Shown: positions 47,507-56,202, counted from the first letter of the stretch. The stretch is 64,000 bases of DNA from Pseudomonas orientalis (GCF_002934065.1 NZ_CP018049.1:432501-496500), one strand, 5' to 3'. Numbers and translations are program-made. Notes: a model not told the origin generated them from the letters alone.

Positions 47507-48161
47507 CGCTCAACGGTTGGTCGGCGCTGCTGTCCTGCATGCGCAGTACGGTGCTGTCGCCCTGGGCTTCCAACAGCTCGATGGTCTTCACTAGCGCGCC
47601 GCCATCGATATTGATTTGGGTGAATACTTGCTTGAGCAGCAGTGAGCGCGGAATCAGCGTGAGCTTCCAGTCTTGCGCCTGGCCTTGCAGTTGCAGGTCG
47701 AAGTCACGCTGCAAGCCGCTGCTGTCGCCCTGAAGCACCGCGAGGAACAGTCGATTCTGCTCGGTGCCGGCGCTCTTGTTCGGCAGCAGATGCCAGCCGT
47801 TGGCGTCACGCCGGGCGATGCCCTGACTGGTGATGCGATAGTCCTGCTGCAGCGGGGTTTTGAGCAGCCACAACAGGCCGTGGTCCTTGGCGAGCACGAA
47901 AGTGCCCTTGCTGACCAGCGGCTGGGGCAGGGCGCGCAGGTGTTTTTCCTGGATGAAGTTGCCGTGGATCACGCTGGGTTTGGCCAGTTGATCGCTCAGT
48001 TGTTGCAGGTCGAAGGCATGGGCGTTGAAGCTCAGCAATGCGACGGCCACTGTAGGAGCGAGCTTGCTCGCGAAAAACCTGAGGGCCCCACGGGGTGTCA
48101 GGCGCCCCGCGTTATCGTTGGCGATCTTCGCGAGCAAGCTCGCTCCTGCAGGGGATCTCAT
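47478..48161 (-). CDS. APE cluster LolA-like lipoprotein carrier, REPIN in its 5' end
   Basis: A 227-residue periplasmic carrier of the LolA type: the mature domain starts at AFDLQQLSDQLAKPSVIHGNFIQEKHLRALPQPLVSKGTF, and continues with LLWLLKTPLQQDYRIT. Codons 4 to about 37 ([31 protein letters not shown]) are encoded by a complete REPIN. The remaining original signal peptide is TVAVALLSFNAHA with an AHA cleavage site. The frame is kept, the ATG at 48161 overlaps the thioesterase stop (ATGA), and no other start is visible. Export efficiency may be altered. Confidence 0.85.
   Translation of the reverse strand: MRSPAGASLLAKIANDNAGRLTPRGALRFFASKLAPTVAVALLSFNAHAFDLQQLSDQLAKPSVIHGNFIQEKHLRALPQPLVSKGTFVLAKDHGLLWLLKTPLQQDYRITSQGIARRDANGWHLLPNKSAGTEQNRLFLAVLQGDSSGLQRDFDLQLQGQAQDWKLTLIPRSLLLKQVFTQINIDGGALVKTIELLEAQGDSTVLRMQDSSADQPLSDAEQHDFAQ
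48052..48150. repeat. REPIN (GAGCGAGCTTGCTCGC type) inside a coding sequence
   Basis: A 99-bp inverted pair of TGTAGGAGCGAGCTTGCTCG-type units, 33 codons long, in-frame within the signal-peptide region of the LolA-like gene. The encoded peptide contains SLLAKIANDN. Confidence 0.92.
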
Positions 48162-48583
48162 TTCAGGGCCCTTTCGACGGCGTTGGTGAATATTGTTGGG
48201 GAGGCAAGCTGCATTTCGCGGCTGGCGATTTCTACCGCGACCTGCACGGTGCTGGCGCGGGTCAAGCGTTCGCCGCTGGCCAGATCGGTAATCAGGTAAT
48301 TGATTTTCAAACGGTTCTCCCACTCCACCAGGCTGGCGCGCACGTTGATCGTTTGGCCGAAGGTGGCGCCGCGCACGTAGCGCAGCTGCATGTCGATCAC
48401 CGGCCAGGCATAGCCGGCGTCGAGCATCGCGGTGTAGTTATGGCCGATCTTGTCCAGCAACGCGCAGCGCGCCACTTCCAGGTATTTCACGTAATGCCCG
48501 TGCCATACGACGTGCATGGTGTCGATGTCGAAAAACGGCACGAGGATTTGAGTGTCGCAGTGCAACACGCCGGGGCTACGCAT
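48158..48583 (-). CDS. APE cluster acyl-CoA/ACP thioesterase (4HBT-like)
   Basis: A 141-residue hotdog thioesterase with the 4-hydroxybenzoyl-CoA thioesterase pattern FFDIDTMHVVWHGHYVKYLEVAR, where the Asp in the DxxxVVWHxxY segment is catalytic. It may release stalled intermediates or the finished chain (ApeK-like role in characterised APE systems). I chose the ATG at 48583 (MRSPGVLHCDTQILVPF); the longer frame is a shadow of the ammonia-lyase gene, which it overlaps by 8 bp. It ends inside the ATG of the LolA-like gene. Confidence 0.88.
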   Translation of the reverse strand: MRSPGVLHCDTQILVPFFDIDTMHVVWHGHYVKYLEVARCALLDKIGHNYTAMLDAGYAWPVIDMQLRYVRGATFGQTINVRASLVEWENRLKINYLITDLASGERLTRASTVQVAVEIASREMQLASPTIFTNAVERALK

Positions 48584-50117
48584 GCAGCCTCCAGTGTTGC
48601 TCGGCGATGCGTTGCAGGCACAGGCGCAGTTCGCCTTCCAGGGCGCGGTCTTCGATGACCGGCGGGAAGTCCCTGGCCAGTTCTTCGTGCATCGCCGCCA
48701 GTGCCGGTGGCAACGGCCGTGCATCGTCAGCCTGGGCACGCAGCCACACGCCCTGGTTGGCGGCGAGCAAGGTGGCGGCGGCGACCTGTTCGGTCAGATC
48801 GAGCACGCGGATCGCATCGCGGGCGGCGATGGTGCCCATGCTGACCTTGTCCTGGTTATGGCACTCGGTCGAGCGCGAGAACACGCTGGCCGGCATGGTG
48901 TTCTTCAGCGCTTCGGCGGTCCAGGCGCTGGTGCCGATCTGTACGGCCTTGAAGCCATGGTTGATCATTGCGCGCTCGGCCGGCGCGCCCGACAGGTTGC
49001 TCGGCAGGCCGTGGTTGTAACGCACGTCCACCAGCAGCGCCAGTTGGCGGTCGAGCAGGTCCGCGACATTGGCCACCAGGGTCTTGAGGCTGTCCATGGC
49101 AAAGGCAATGTGCCCGCCGTAGAAGTGCCCGCCGTGCAGCACGCGTTCCTCTTCGGCATCGATGATCGGGTTGTCGTTGGCGCTGTTCAGTTCGATTTCG
49201 ATAAACGAACGCAGCCAGTTCAGGCTGTCGGCCAGCACGCCGAGTACATGGGGGGCGCAGCGCAGGGAGTAGCGATCCTGCAGGCGGTGCAGCGGGGCCG
49301 TCGGTGCATCGATGGCCAGGTCCTGGCGCAGCCAGGCGGCGACTTGCATTTGCCCGGGATGGGGCTTGGCGGCGAACAGGCGTTCGTCGAAGTGTTCCGG
49401 GTTGCCTTGCAGCGCCACCACATTCAGCGCGGTGATGCGCGTGGCCAGCTGCAGCAGGTAGTCGGCGCGGGCGAAGGCGAGGCAGGCAATGCCGGTCATT
49501 ACCGCTGTGCCGTTCATCAACGCCAGGGCTTCCTTGGGGCGCAGCACCAAGGGTTCCCAGCCCAGCTCACGGTGTACATCGGCAGCCAAGCGGCGCTCGC
49601 CACCAAACAGCACTTCACGTTCGCCGGACAAGGTGGCCGCCACATACGACAGCGGCGTCAGGTCACCGCTGGCGCCTACCGAGCCTTCTTCAGGGATCAG
49701 CGGCAGCACGTCGTGTTCGAGGAATCCGTGCAGGCGCTCGAGCAGTTCCACGCGCACCCCGGACACGCCATGGCACAGCGACTGCAAGCGCGCCGCCAGC
49801 ACGGCGCGGGTGGCTTGGGCATCGAGCAACTTGCCCAGGCCGCAACCGTGGAAGGTGTACAGATGACGCGGCAGCGCCTCGACGTGTTCGAGCGGCACCG
49901 CCACCACGCAGGAGTCGCCGTAGCCGGTGGTCACGCCGTAGATCACGCCTTCCTTGTCCAGCAGCGAATCAAGAAACTGCGCGCCTTTGGCGATGCGCCG
50001 GCGATACGCGGCATCGTCCTGCAAGCGAGTGGGCACCTGACGGTTGGCCAGGGCCAGGACGTCTTCGATGCGCAGGGGGCGTTCGCCAAAGGTGATCGGC
50101 TCAAGAGACGTGGTCAT
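48576..50117 (-). CDS. APE cluster aromatic amino acid ammonia-lyase (HAL/PAL family)
   Basis: A 513-residue lyase of the histidine/phenylalanine ammonia-lyase family. The MIO cofactor triad Ala149-Ser150-Gly151 lies in GSVGASGDLTPLSYV, and the catalytic Tyr66 in YGVTTGYGD; FSRSTECHNQDKVSMG is near the C-terminus. It probably deaminates Tyr or Phe to the aryl acrylate starter unit, though I could not settle the substrate: the selectivity pair at 89-90 reads Phe-His, unlike the Phe-Leu of PAL, His-Leu of TAL or Ser-His of HAL. The start ATG at 50117 overlaps the acyltransferase gene by 17 bp. Confidence 0.88.
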   Translation of the reverse strand: MTTSLEPITFGERPLRIEDVLALANRQVPTRLQDDAAYRRRIAKGAQFLDSLLDKEGVIYGVTTGYGDSCVVAVPLEHVEALPRHLYTFHGCGLGKLLDAQATRAVLAARLQSLCHGVSGVRVELLERLHGFLEHDVLPLIPEEGSVGASGDLTPLSYVAATLSGEREVLFGGERRLAADVHRELGWEPLVLRPKEALALMNGTAVMTGIACLAFARADYLLQLATRITALNVVALQGNPEHFDERLFAAKPHPGQMQVAAWLRQDLAIDAPTAPLHRLQDRYSLRCAPHVLGVLADSLNWLRSFIEIELNSANDNPIIDAEEERVLHGGHFYGGHIAFAMDSLKTLVANVADLLDRQLALLVDVRYNHGLPSNLSGAPAERAMINHGFKAVQIGTSAWTAEALKNTMPASVFSRSTECHNQDKVSMGTIAARDAIRVLDLTEQVAAATLLAANQGVWLRAQADDARPLPPALAAMHEELARDFPPVIEDRALEGELRLCLQRIAEQHWRLHA

Positions 50118-51036
50118 CGGTCTTCCAGAAAGGGTAAAAGTTGAACCATTGTTGCGGCGCTTGCAGGCAGAACTGGCCCAGGCGTGCGGCGTAGCGAGCG
50201 GCCCACAGGGCGATGACCTGCTCACGGGTGCTGCGCTTCCATTCGATCAATGGCGCGAAGGGCTCGATGGTCAGGCGATAGCGGCCCTGGTGCTTGAGGC
50301 ACATCAGCAGGTTGACCGGGCACTTGAGCAGGCCGGCCAGCAGCCACGGGCCCTGGGGGAACGCGGCCTGGTGCCCGAGGAAATCCACGTGCACCGTGCG
50401 CCCGCCGTGCAGCGGGATGCGGTCGCCGGCAATCGCCAGCCATTCGCCGTCGTCCAGGCGCTGGCTGAGCAGCAGCATGGTGGCCGGGTCCAGCTCGCTG
50501 ACCTGGATCAGGCGCAAATGGGTCGCGCCCGCTTCGCCCAGCAGGCGGTTGAAACGCTCGGCGTGCTTGGTGTGCACCAGCACGTTCATGGTGACCTGTT
50601 CACCGATCTCCGCCAGCGCGCGGCACACTTCCAGATTGCCCAGGTGCGCGCCCACCAGCATCTGCCCGCGCTCGCCACGCAACTGGCCGCGCAATTGCGC
50701 CGGGTCATTGATTTCGATTTGCTCCAGGCGCAGCTTGCCGTTCCACACGTCGAGCTTGTCGAGCAGAGAGTCGGCGAAGGCCATGAACTGGCCGAAGACC
50801 TTGGCGTGGCTCGGCTGCAGCTCGGCACGCCCACTCCACTGCGCCAGGCGCTGCTGGTATTGCCAGGCGCTCCGGCGCGCGGTGCGGCCGAACACAAAGA
50901 AGTAGAACACGATGCTGTAGAGCAACGGGCTCAACAGGCGCCGGCCAAGAATCTTTGCCGCGAACGCCGTGAGTTTCATCAGCCGGAAGCTGCCGCGCTC
51001 CTCGCGGTCGGCCCAGTGTTTGCTGCGCTCGCTCAT
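50101..51036 (-). CDS. APE cluster LpxL-like acyltransferase
   Basis: A 311-residue membrane-associated protein of the lipid A biosynthesis acyltransferase family. The HX4E catalytic motif reads GAHLGNLEVCRAL, with a single N-terminal hydrophobic segment (LLSPLLYSIVFYFFVFG). In APE clusters this enzyme is thought to take part in attaching the polyene to a lipid or sugar anchor. The donor and acceptor are not shown by sequence. The start at 51036 overlaps the glycosyltransferase stop by 4 bp. Confidence 0.87.
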   Translation of the reverse strand: MSERSKHWADREERGSFRLMKLTAFAAKILGRRLLSPLLYSIVFYFFVFGRTARRSAWQYQQRLAQWSGRAELQPSHAKVFGQFMAFADSLLDKLDVWNGKLRLEQIEINDPAQLRGQLRGERGQMLVGAHLGNLEVCRALAEIGEQVTMNVLVHTKHAERFNRLLGEAGATHLRLIQVSELDPATMLLLSQRLDDGEWLAIAGDRIPLHGGRTVHVDFLGHQAAFPQGPWLLAGLLKCPVNLLMCLKHQGRYRLTIEPFAPLIEWKRSTREQVIALWAARYAARLGQFCLQAPQQWFNFYPFWKTDDHVS

Positions 51037-51767
51037 GCCTGCCACCGGCGCCACAGGATGGCGGGCGCGCGCACCAGCATGCCGAAGAACAGTCGCGTAT
51101 GCATGGCGCTGATGCGCGCGTTGTCGCGCAACAGGCGAAAGTGCGACAGGCCGTCGGCGGGGTAATGCACCTGGGTCGGCAGCCAGCGCATCGGCTGGTT
51201 GCGCCAGGCCAGGCGCACGAGGATGTCCGAGTCGAAATCCATGCGCGTGCCGATGTAGACCGAGTCCATCAGCGCCAGCGTGGGTGCCAGCGGGTACACG
51301 CGAAAGCCGCACATCGAGTCGCGAATCTGCAATGACAAGGTGTTGATCCACACCCACACGTGGGTCAGGTAGCGCGCGTAGAGGCGGCCCTTGGGCACGC
51401 TTTCGTCGTATTCGGGATAGCCGCAGATGATCGCGTCGGGGTGCCTGCGGGACGTGTCGATAAAGGTCTCGACTTCGCGCAGGTCGTGCTGGCCGTCGGC
51501 GTCCACTTGCAGGGCGTGGCTGTAGCCCAGGCGCGCGGCTTCGCGAAAGCCCGCCATGACGGCGGCGCCCTTGCCCTGGTTGCGGGACAGCGTCAGCAGG
51601 GTGACGTTATCCAGCGTCGCCAGTTGTGTAAGCACCGCCGCGCAGGCCTGGCTGCTGCCGTCGTCCACCAACAGGCAGGGCAGGCCGCTGCTCAGCAGGC
51701 TGCGCACCACGGCGGGCACGGCGGTTTCGTGGTTGTAGACCGGGATCAGGGCGCAGGGGTTATGCAT
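51033..51767 (-). CDS. APE cluster family 2 glycosyltransferase
   Basis: A 244-residue GT2 protein resembling dolichyl-phosphate mannose synthases: CALIPVYNHETAVPAVVRSLL, LLVDDGSSQACAAVL and the metal-binding ALQVDADGQHD. It has no membrane helices of its own. It may build the sugar part of the APE lipid anchor, a role inferred from APE clusters elsewhere. The start ATG at 51767 overlaps the ligase gene by 8 bp; the longer frame is a shadow. Confidence 0.88.
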   Translation of the reverse strand: MHNPCALIPVYNHETAVPAVVRSLLSSGLPCLLVDDGSSQACAAVLTQLATLDNVTLLTLSRNQGKGAAVMAGFREAARLGYSHALQVDADGQHDLREVETFIDTSRRHPDAIICGYPEYDESVPKGRLYARYLTHVWVWINTLSLQIRDSMCGFRVYPLAPTLALMDSVYIGTRMDFDSDILVRLAWRNQPMRWLPTQVHYPADGLSHFRLLRDNARISAMHTRLFFGMLVRAPAILWRRWQA

Positions 51768-53430
51768 GCGCGGTCTCCAGTACGATCCGGCCGCTTGAGC
51801 AGGCCGCATCCCCATTGCGATAGGCGAAGTACAGCTTGCCGCGCTCTTGTTCAAAGCGCAGGTGCAATTGAATGTGATCGCCGGGGCGTACCAGTTGCTG
51901 GAACTTGAGCACTTCCATACCGGCAAACGTACTCGGCAAGTCGAGCAGTTGCTGGCCCAGGTTGAAGGCCCATTCCACTTGCACCACGCCCGGCAGCACA
52001 GGCGTGACTGGAAAATGCCCGCTGAAATAGGCCAGGTCGGGCGGCACGCTCAGTTGCAATGTCCATTCGCCGTCGGTTTCGACCTGCGCCAGCACGTCCG
52101 GCGCCTTGGGGCGGGGGGCCAGCAACAGCGCCTCGATATCGGCCTGGGGCAGCTTGCCCTGGCTGTTGAGCGGCAGTTGGCGCAACAAACGCCAGCGGCG
52201 GGGCAAGGCCAGGGCTTCGCAATGCTGGCTCAGGTGCTGGCGCAGGGTTTGGGTCACCGTGCGCCGGCCCTGGTTGCGCAGAACATGCAGGCCCTTGGCG
52301 CTCAGTACCACCAGGGCACCGAGTGACGCGCGGTTTTCCTGCACCACGCCCAGGCGGGTTTCAGCGACCCACGGATGGGTCATCAATGCCTGTTCGAGCA
52401 TCGGTAGAGCGATGCGTTTTTCTTCCAGCTTGACGATGCGGTCCAGGCGGCCGAGCAGTTCGAAGCGGCCATCGGCATGGATGCGCGCGGCGTCGGCGGT
52501 CTGTTCGATATGCCCGGCGGGCAGGTAGGGCGAGGCGATGCGCAGGGCACCGTCGGCGGCCTGGCTCAGATGAACGTCGGCAAACGGCTGCCAGGGTTGT
52601 GCGCCCTGGCGCCAGGCGATGCCGCCGGTTTCCGAACTGCCGAGGATTTCCGTCGGCCACTGCTGCAAGCGGTCATAGAGGCTGCCGGCGGCTTCGACAG
52701 GCAAGGCTCCCCCTGAGGAAAACACCCGTGAGACCTGGCTCAGCGCCGGCCAGTCGAGGTTATCGCCCATGCGCTTGAGCAGCGCCGGGCTGGCCACCCA
52801 GGCGAATGGCGAATGCTCGCGACTGGCGCGCTGCATGTCCTCGGGGAATGCCAGTTGCCTGCGCAAAAACGTGCGACCGGCGCACAGAGGCCACAGCACG
52901 CGGAACAGCAAGCCGTAGATGTGTTGGGTGGCGACGCTGCCGATAATGCAGGCGTCTTTCAGGTCCGCGCCCCACAATGCCTCCAGCGCCTGGACCTCAT
53001 TGGCCAGCTGGCGCAGGGACTTGTCGATGCGCTTGGGTTCACCGCTGGAGCCGGAGGTGCACAGGCTCAGTTGGCAGCTATCGAGGTCGAGGGCGGCTGG
53101 GCTCAGTGGCGTCTGGTACAACGCTTCAAGGTCCGCAGCGTCCGTCAGCCAGGCATCGACCACGGCATCCCAGCGCTGACGGGTTTGCGGCTGCAGGTCG
53201 GCGGGGAGCAGCACGCTGACCCCGGCACGCCAAGCGCCGAGCAAGGCAATTGCCAGCACGCCGGCGTCCTCCAGGTGCACCGCCAGGCGCTGGATGCCGC
53301 GCGCTTGCAGGCCAGCCGCCAGGCGCAGGGCCTGCTCCATCAGTTGCGCATGATCGAGCGCGGGCTCAGTGGTGACCCGGCGCTGTTCCTGCGGCTCGAG
53401 CAGCAGATGTTCAAGTTTCAAACCTTTCAT
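51760..53430 (-). CDS. APE cluster acyl ligase-dehydratase fusion
   Basis: A 556-residue two-domain protein. Residues 1 to about 440 are an ANL-family adenylate-forming ligase: P-loop [19 protein letters not shown] (121-139), LGSSETGG (263-270), [14 protein letters not shown] (327-340) and the catalytic Lys426 (LNSQGKLPQ). Residues 455-556 are a hotdog dehydratase like Ape[23 protein letters not shown] with His472. It would activate the aryl acid, load it onto an ACP, and dehydrate intermediates. In E. coli-type APE clusters these are separate genes (ApeH, ApeI). ATG at 53430 overlaps the membrane protein gene by 4 bp. Confidence 0.92.
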   Translation of the reverse strand: MKGLKLEHLLLEPQEQRRVTTEPALDHAQLMEQALRLAAGLQARGIQRLAVHLEDAGVLAIALLGAWRAGVSVLLPADLQPQTRQRWDAVVDAWLTDAADLEALYQTPLSPAALDLDSCQLSLCTSGSSGEPKRIDKSLRQLANEVQALEALWGADLKDACIIGSVATQHIYGLLFRVLWPLCAGRTFLRRQLAFPEDMQRASREHSPFAWVASPALLKRMGDNLDWPALSQVSRVFSSGGALPVEAAGSLYDRLQQWPTEILGSSETGGIAWRQGAQPWQPFADVHLSQAADGALRIASPYLPAGHIEQTADAARIHADGRFELLGRLDRIVKLEEKRIALPMLEQALMTHPWVAETRLGVVQENRASLGALVVLSAKGLHVLRNQGRRTVTQTLRQHLSQHCEALALPRRWRLLRQLPLNSQGKLPQADIEALLLAPRPKAPDVLAQVETDGEWTLQLSVPPDLAYFSGHFPVTPVLPGVVQVEWAFNLGQQLLDLPSTFAGMEVLKFQQLVRPGDHIQLHLRFEQERGKLYFAYRNGDAACSSGRIVLETAHA

Positions 53431-53972
53431 ACGCGGCCTCGAACCCTTTGTCGTACCAGCCATTCCACGGCAAACAACAGTCCCATCAGCCCGTAGGCGA
53501 TCAAGCCGTTGTACAACGTCCACCAGCTCAGCGGCGCCCACAGGGTGAGGGCAGCGGCGAGCAGGCCATTACACAGAAAAAACACACTCCACACCACGGT
53601 GACCTGACGTGTATACAGCACCGCGTTCGACGGCAGGTCCGGCTCGGTCATGCGTGCCAGGCGCTCGACCATCGGCGGCCCGTATTTCAGGCTCAGGCCG
53701 AACAGCGCCAGCATGAACCCGCTGACCAGGCTGGGGTACCAGCGCAGCCACTGCGGGTTATCGAACCAGGCGAGCGCCAGGCAAAACACAATCACCACCA
53801 GCGCCATCCAGCGACTGCCGGGGCGTCGCGCGGCGGTGAACGCGCGCAGCAGCCACAGGCCGCCCAGCAGCAGGCCAAATTGCCATGGGGCAAAATGCTC
53901 GGTGCCGTAATACACCGCAAAGGGGTACAGCAGCCCCGCCAGCAACAGGCCAAGGCCGATCAGCCGGCTCAT
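53427..53972 (-). CDS. APE cluster small membrane protein (COG4648 type)
   Basis: A 181-residue integral membrane protein with about five transmembrane segments (for example IGLGLLLAGLLYPFAVYYG, WMALVVIVFCLALAWF and WWTLYNGLIAYGLMGLLFAVEWLV). It belongs to a family known mainly from APE clusters, with conserved WLRWYPSLVSGFMLALFGLSLKYGPPMVERLARMTEPDLP. Function unknown. The start overlaps the ACP stop by 4 bp. Confidence 0.83.
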   Translation of the reverse strand: MSRLIGLGLLLAGLLYPFAVYYGTEHFAPWQFGLLLGGLWLLRAFTAARRPGSRWMALVVIVFCLALAWFDNPQWLRWYPSLVSGFMLALFGLSLKYGPPMVERLARMTEPDLPSNAVLYTRQVTVVWSVFFLCNGLLAAALTLWAPLSWWTLYNGLIAYGLMGLLFAVEWLVRQRVRGRV

Positions 53973-54223
53973 GCGGCGGGTTGGACCAGACGGTACACCG
54001 CCTCAACCACGTCATTGACGGTACGCACCGCCTTGAACTCCTCGGCGGCGATCTTCTTGCCGGTCTGGCGCTTGATATGGTCGATCAGGTCCACGGCATC
54101 AATGCTGTCGATTTCCAGGTCCTGGTACAGGTTGGCGTCCAGGGTGACGCGCTCGGGTTCCAGTTCAAACAGTTCCACCAGGGCGGCGCGCAGGGTGTTG
54201 AAAATATCGTCACGAGTTTGCAT
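53969..54223 (-). CDS. APE cluster acyl carrier protein 2
   Basis: An 84-residue ACP, MQTRDDIFNTLRAALVELFELEPERVTLDANLYQDLEIDSIDAVDL, with the phosphopantetheine Ser in EIDSIDAVDL (about residue 39). It is one of two ACPs, with chain elongation and starter loading likely divided between them. The gap to the upstream ACP is 9 bp. Confidence 0.93.
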   Translation of the reverse strand: MQTRDDIFNTLRAALVELFELEPERVTLDANLYQDLEIDSIDAVDLIDHIKRQTGKKIAAEEFKAVRTVNDVVEAVYRLVQPAA

Positions 54224-54232
54224 GGTCCGGTC

Positions 54233-54502
54233 TCAAGCTGCCTGTCTGGCTGTGACGAATGCCGCAAGGCTGGCCACGTTGGTGAAGTGATTGCGCGTGT
54301 CCTTGGCGTCGGCATCGATCTTGATGCCGTACGTTTTCTGGATGGCCAGACCCAGCTCCAGGGCGTCGACCGAGTCCAGGCCCAGGCCTTCGCCGAACAG
54401 GGTCTGGTCGCTGCCGATGTCGTCGGCGCTGATGTCTTCCAGGCCCAGGGCCTCGATGATCAGCAGCTTTATATCGTGCTCAAGGCGGTGTTGGTCGCTC
54501 AT
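54233..54502 (-). CDS. APE cluster acyl carrier protein 1
   Basis: An 89-residue ACP with the attachment motif GEGLGLDSVDALELGLA (Ser near residue 41). It differs from the second ACP in its motif (GLDSVDALEL versus EIDSIDAVDL), so the two may serve different partners. I chose the ATG at 54502 (MSDQHRLEHDIKLLIIEALGLED); upstream codons are acyltransferase shadow. It overlaps the acyltransferase gene by 23 bp. Confidence 0.92.
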   Translation of the reverse strand: MSDQHRLEHDIKLLIIEALGLEDISADDIGSDQTLFGEGLGLDSVDALELGLAIQKTYGIKIDADAKDTRNHFTNVASLAAFVTARQAA

Positions 54503-55292
54503 CTTCGGCGAGCTCCTTAATGAAATAGTGATGCAGGTAATCGTTGAGCTTGCGTGACGCCTGGGGCGCGGGGCCCAGTGCGGCAAACGCGTGTGGTTCT
54601 ATATCGGCACCCACGCGCAAACTGAAGTGGAATCGGCATTTGGGAATGCGATACCAGGGCTCGGCCTTGGTCAGGGTGGTGGGGCTGACCTTGATCACCA
54701 CCGGGGTGATGAGGGTCGCACCGCGTAGCGCAATCGCCGCGCCGCCGCGATGAAAGGCCGGTGGCGCGCCGGGTGTGGTGCGGGTGCCCTCGGGAAAAAT
54801 GATCAGGGTTTGCCCCGCGCGCAGGGCATCGGCAGCGGCGTCGAGCATGTCGGCGCTGCCATCGTTGCTGATGTAGCCGGCGTCGCGCACCGGGCCGCGG
54901 GTGAACGGGTTCTGGAACAGGCTCTGCTTGACCACGCAATTGGTCTGGCGCATCAGGCCGATCAGGAACACGACATCGATCAGCGAGGGGTGGTTGGCGA
55001 CGATCATCTGCCCCGGGCGGCCGAGTTTTTCCGCGCCTTCGACGCTGTACGTGAGGATGCCCAGGCGTTTCATCAGGCGAATGAAGAACCAGAACAGGCA
55101 ACTGATGGTGTGGCGCGCGCGTCGTTGATGCTGCCCGGCGTCGCCCGGCAGGCAACTGAGCAGCGGGAACACCAGCAAGCGCAGGCACAGCCCGCCGACG
55201 CCGAACACAAAGAAGCTGGCGGCCGTGGCGAACAGGCGCCAGTAATAGGCCTGCCGTGGTTTGTCGTTCAGGACTTGCGTCGCCAGTTCCAT
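54480..55292 (-). CDS. APE cluster 1-acyl-glycerol-3-phosphate-type acyltransferase
   Basis: A 270-residue PlsC-like acyltransferase with one or two N-terminal membrane segments (LFATAASFFVFGVGGLCLRLLVFPLL). The HX4D motif reads VANHPSLIDVVFL and the glycerophosphate motif IIFPEGTRTTPG. It may make or modify the lipid anchor of the polyene. I chose the ATG at 55292 (MELATQVLNDKPRQAYYW) because the longer frame overlaps the upstream gene only as shadow. It overlaps the first gene of the cluster by 25 bp. Confidence 0.9.
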   Translation of the reverse strand: MELATQVLNDKPRQAYYWRLFATAASFFVFGVGGLCLRLLVFPLLSCLPGDAGQHQRRARHTISCLFWFFIRLMKRLGILTYSVEGAEKLGRPGQMIVANHPSLIDVVFLIGLMRQTNCVVKQSLFQNPFTRGPVRDAGYISNDGSADMLDAAADALRAGQTLIIFPEGTRTTPGAPPAFHRGGAAIALRGATLITPVVIKVSPTTLTKAEPWYRIPKCRFHFSLRVGADIEPHAFAALGPAPQASRKLNDYLHHYFIKELAEDERPTPP

Positions 55293-55987
55293 ACTCGGTT
55301 CTTCCAGGCATGTTGGCAGGCGCCCTGTTCGGTCAGCAGGGTGCGCAGCAGGTTCAGGGCGTGGGGCCACTGGGTTTGAGTGAGTTGGACAGCGCTGCTG
55401 TTTAGTTCCAGTTGCCACTCGTCGCCCGGCGTCAGCAACAGGCCCAGGGCATAGGGGAAGGGCACGTCAGCGATCCAGCTGGCATACGCCTCGGGCGGTT
55501 GTTCTTCGGTAATTATCAGCAATACGGCCGGGGCGCCTTCGTTGAGCAATGCGGCGGCTTCGAGCAGGCCGTGTTCGAGGCCATCACCGGCGGCTGCAAG
55601 GGCGGTCATCTCGCTGGTTTCATTGCGCAGGATCGACCACAGGCCAATCACCGCGTTATGCACCGACAGGCTGAACTGGGTCGGCGACAGCGGCTGCTCG
55701 TTGGCCAGGTCGCTGAGGATATCGAGGGTGCGTGGGGTTTCGCCGTGGCGGGAAATGAACACCAGCGGCAGGTCTTCAAGGCCTTCAGCCAGTGGCCAGC
55801 CGACGCTGAACGCCATGCGCGCCAGACGGCTCAGGCGGCGGCGCTGCATAGCTGGCAAAAATGACACATCGGGGGACGCGTCGCTGACAGGCAGCAACAC
55901 CGGGTCCCGGCACCAGGCGTGCCAGTCGTCCGCACTCTCAAGGCTAGGAGCCCAGGCGCGCCATTGGGCGATGTTGAAGTTGATCAC
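55268..55987 (-). CDS. APE cluster Cys-less beta-ketoacyl synthase-like protein
   Basis: A 239-residue protein of the Ketoacyl-synt_2 (PF13723) type, first gene of the cluster. It starts MINFNIAQWRAWAPSLESADDWHAWC from a GTG at 55987. The segment aligning with the active-site Cys of ketosynthases reads MTALAAAGDGLEHGLLEA, so there is no nucleophile, and the C-terminal half with the two His motifs is missing. This is the ApeC-like chain-length-factor role, expected to pair with the ketosynthase at 41507-42673. The operon promoter should lie in the 316-bp gap upstream. Confidence 0.85.
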   Translation of the reverse strand: MINFNIAQWRAWAPSLESADDWHAWCRDPVLLPVSDASPDVSFLPAMQRRRLSRLARMAFSVGWPLAEGLEDLPLVFISRHGETPRTLDILSDLANEQPLSPTQFSLSVHNAVIGLWSILRNETSEMTALAAAGDGLEHGLLEAAALLNEGAPAVLLIITEEQPPEAYASWIADVPFPYALGLLLTPGDEWQLELNSSAVQLTQTQWPHALNLLRTLLTEQGACQHAWKNRVWNWRRKS

Positions 55988-56099
55988 TGAGAAGTTATCC
56001 CGCCCCTGCGGGCTTCCATGTGCGGCCAATGGCCCCGGATTCCGGGACAGAGGGCAATGGCCGAATGGCGCGCATTATCCCGGTGCCGTGGGGTTCTAG

Positions 56100-56119
56100 C
56101 AAATTTTGGTTAAAATTTG
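56100..56119. promoter_or_regulatory. Perfect inverted repeat upstream of the APE operon
   Basis: CAAATTTT and AAAATTTG, 8-bp arms with a GGTT spacer, in an AT-rich stretch 113 bp upstream of the APE start codon. It could be an operator or the promoter element for either the APE operon or parA. No better promoter was identified in this 316-bp gap. Confidence 0.4.
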
Positions 56120-56188
56120 TTCGCTGTTGGTTACAAAAAAAGTCGTTGAAATTTACCGTTGTGTGCGACAGAGGGTCGAACTGGATTG

Positions 56189-56202
56189 TGGGAGCGCTCC
56201 CA
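56189..56202. promoter_or_regulatory. LacI-family-type operator TGGGAGCGCTCCCA
   Basis: A perfect 14-bp palindrome with a central CG, the form typical of LacI/GalR-family operators in proteobacteria. It lies 102 bp before the parA start and 202 bp before the APE operon start. No LacI-family gene is in the window. Confidence 0.45.
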
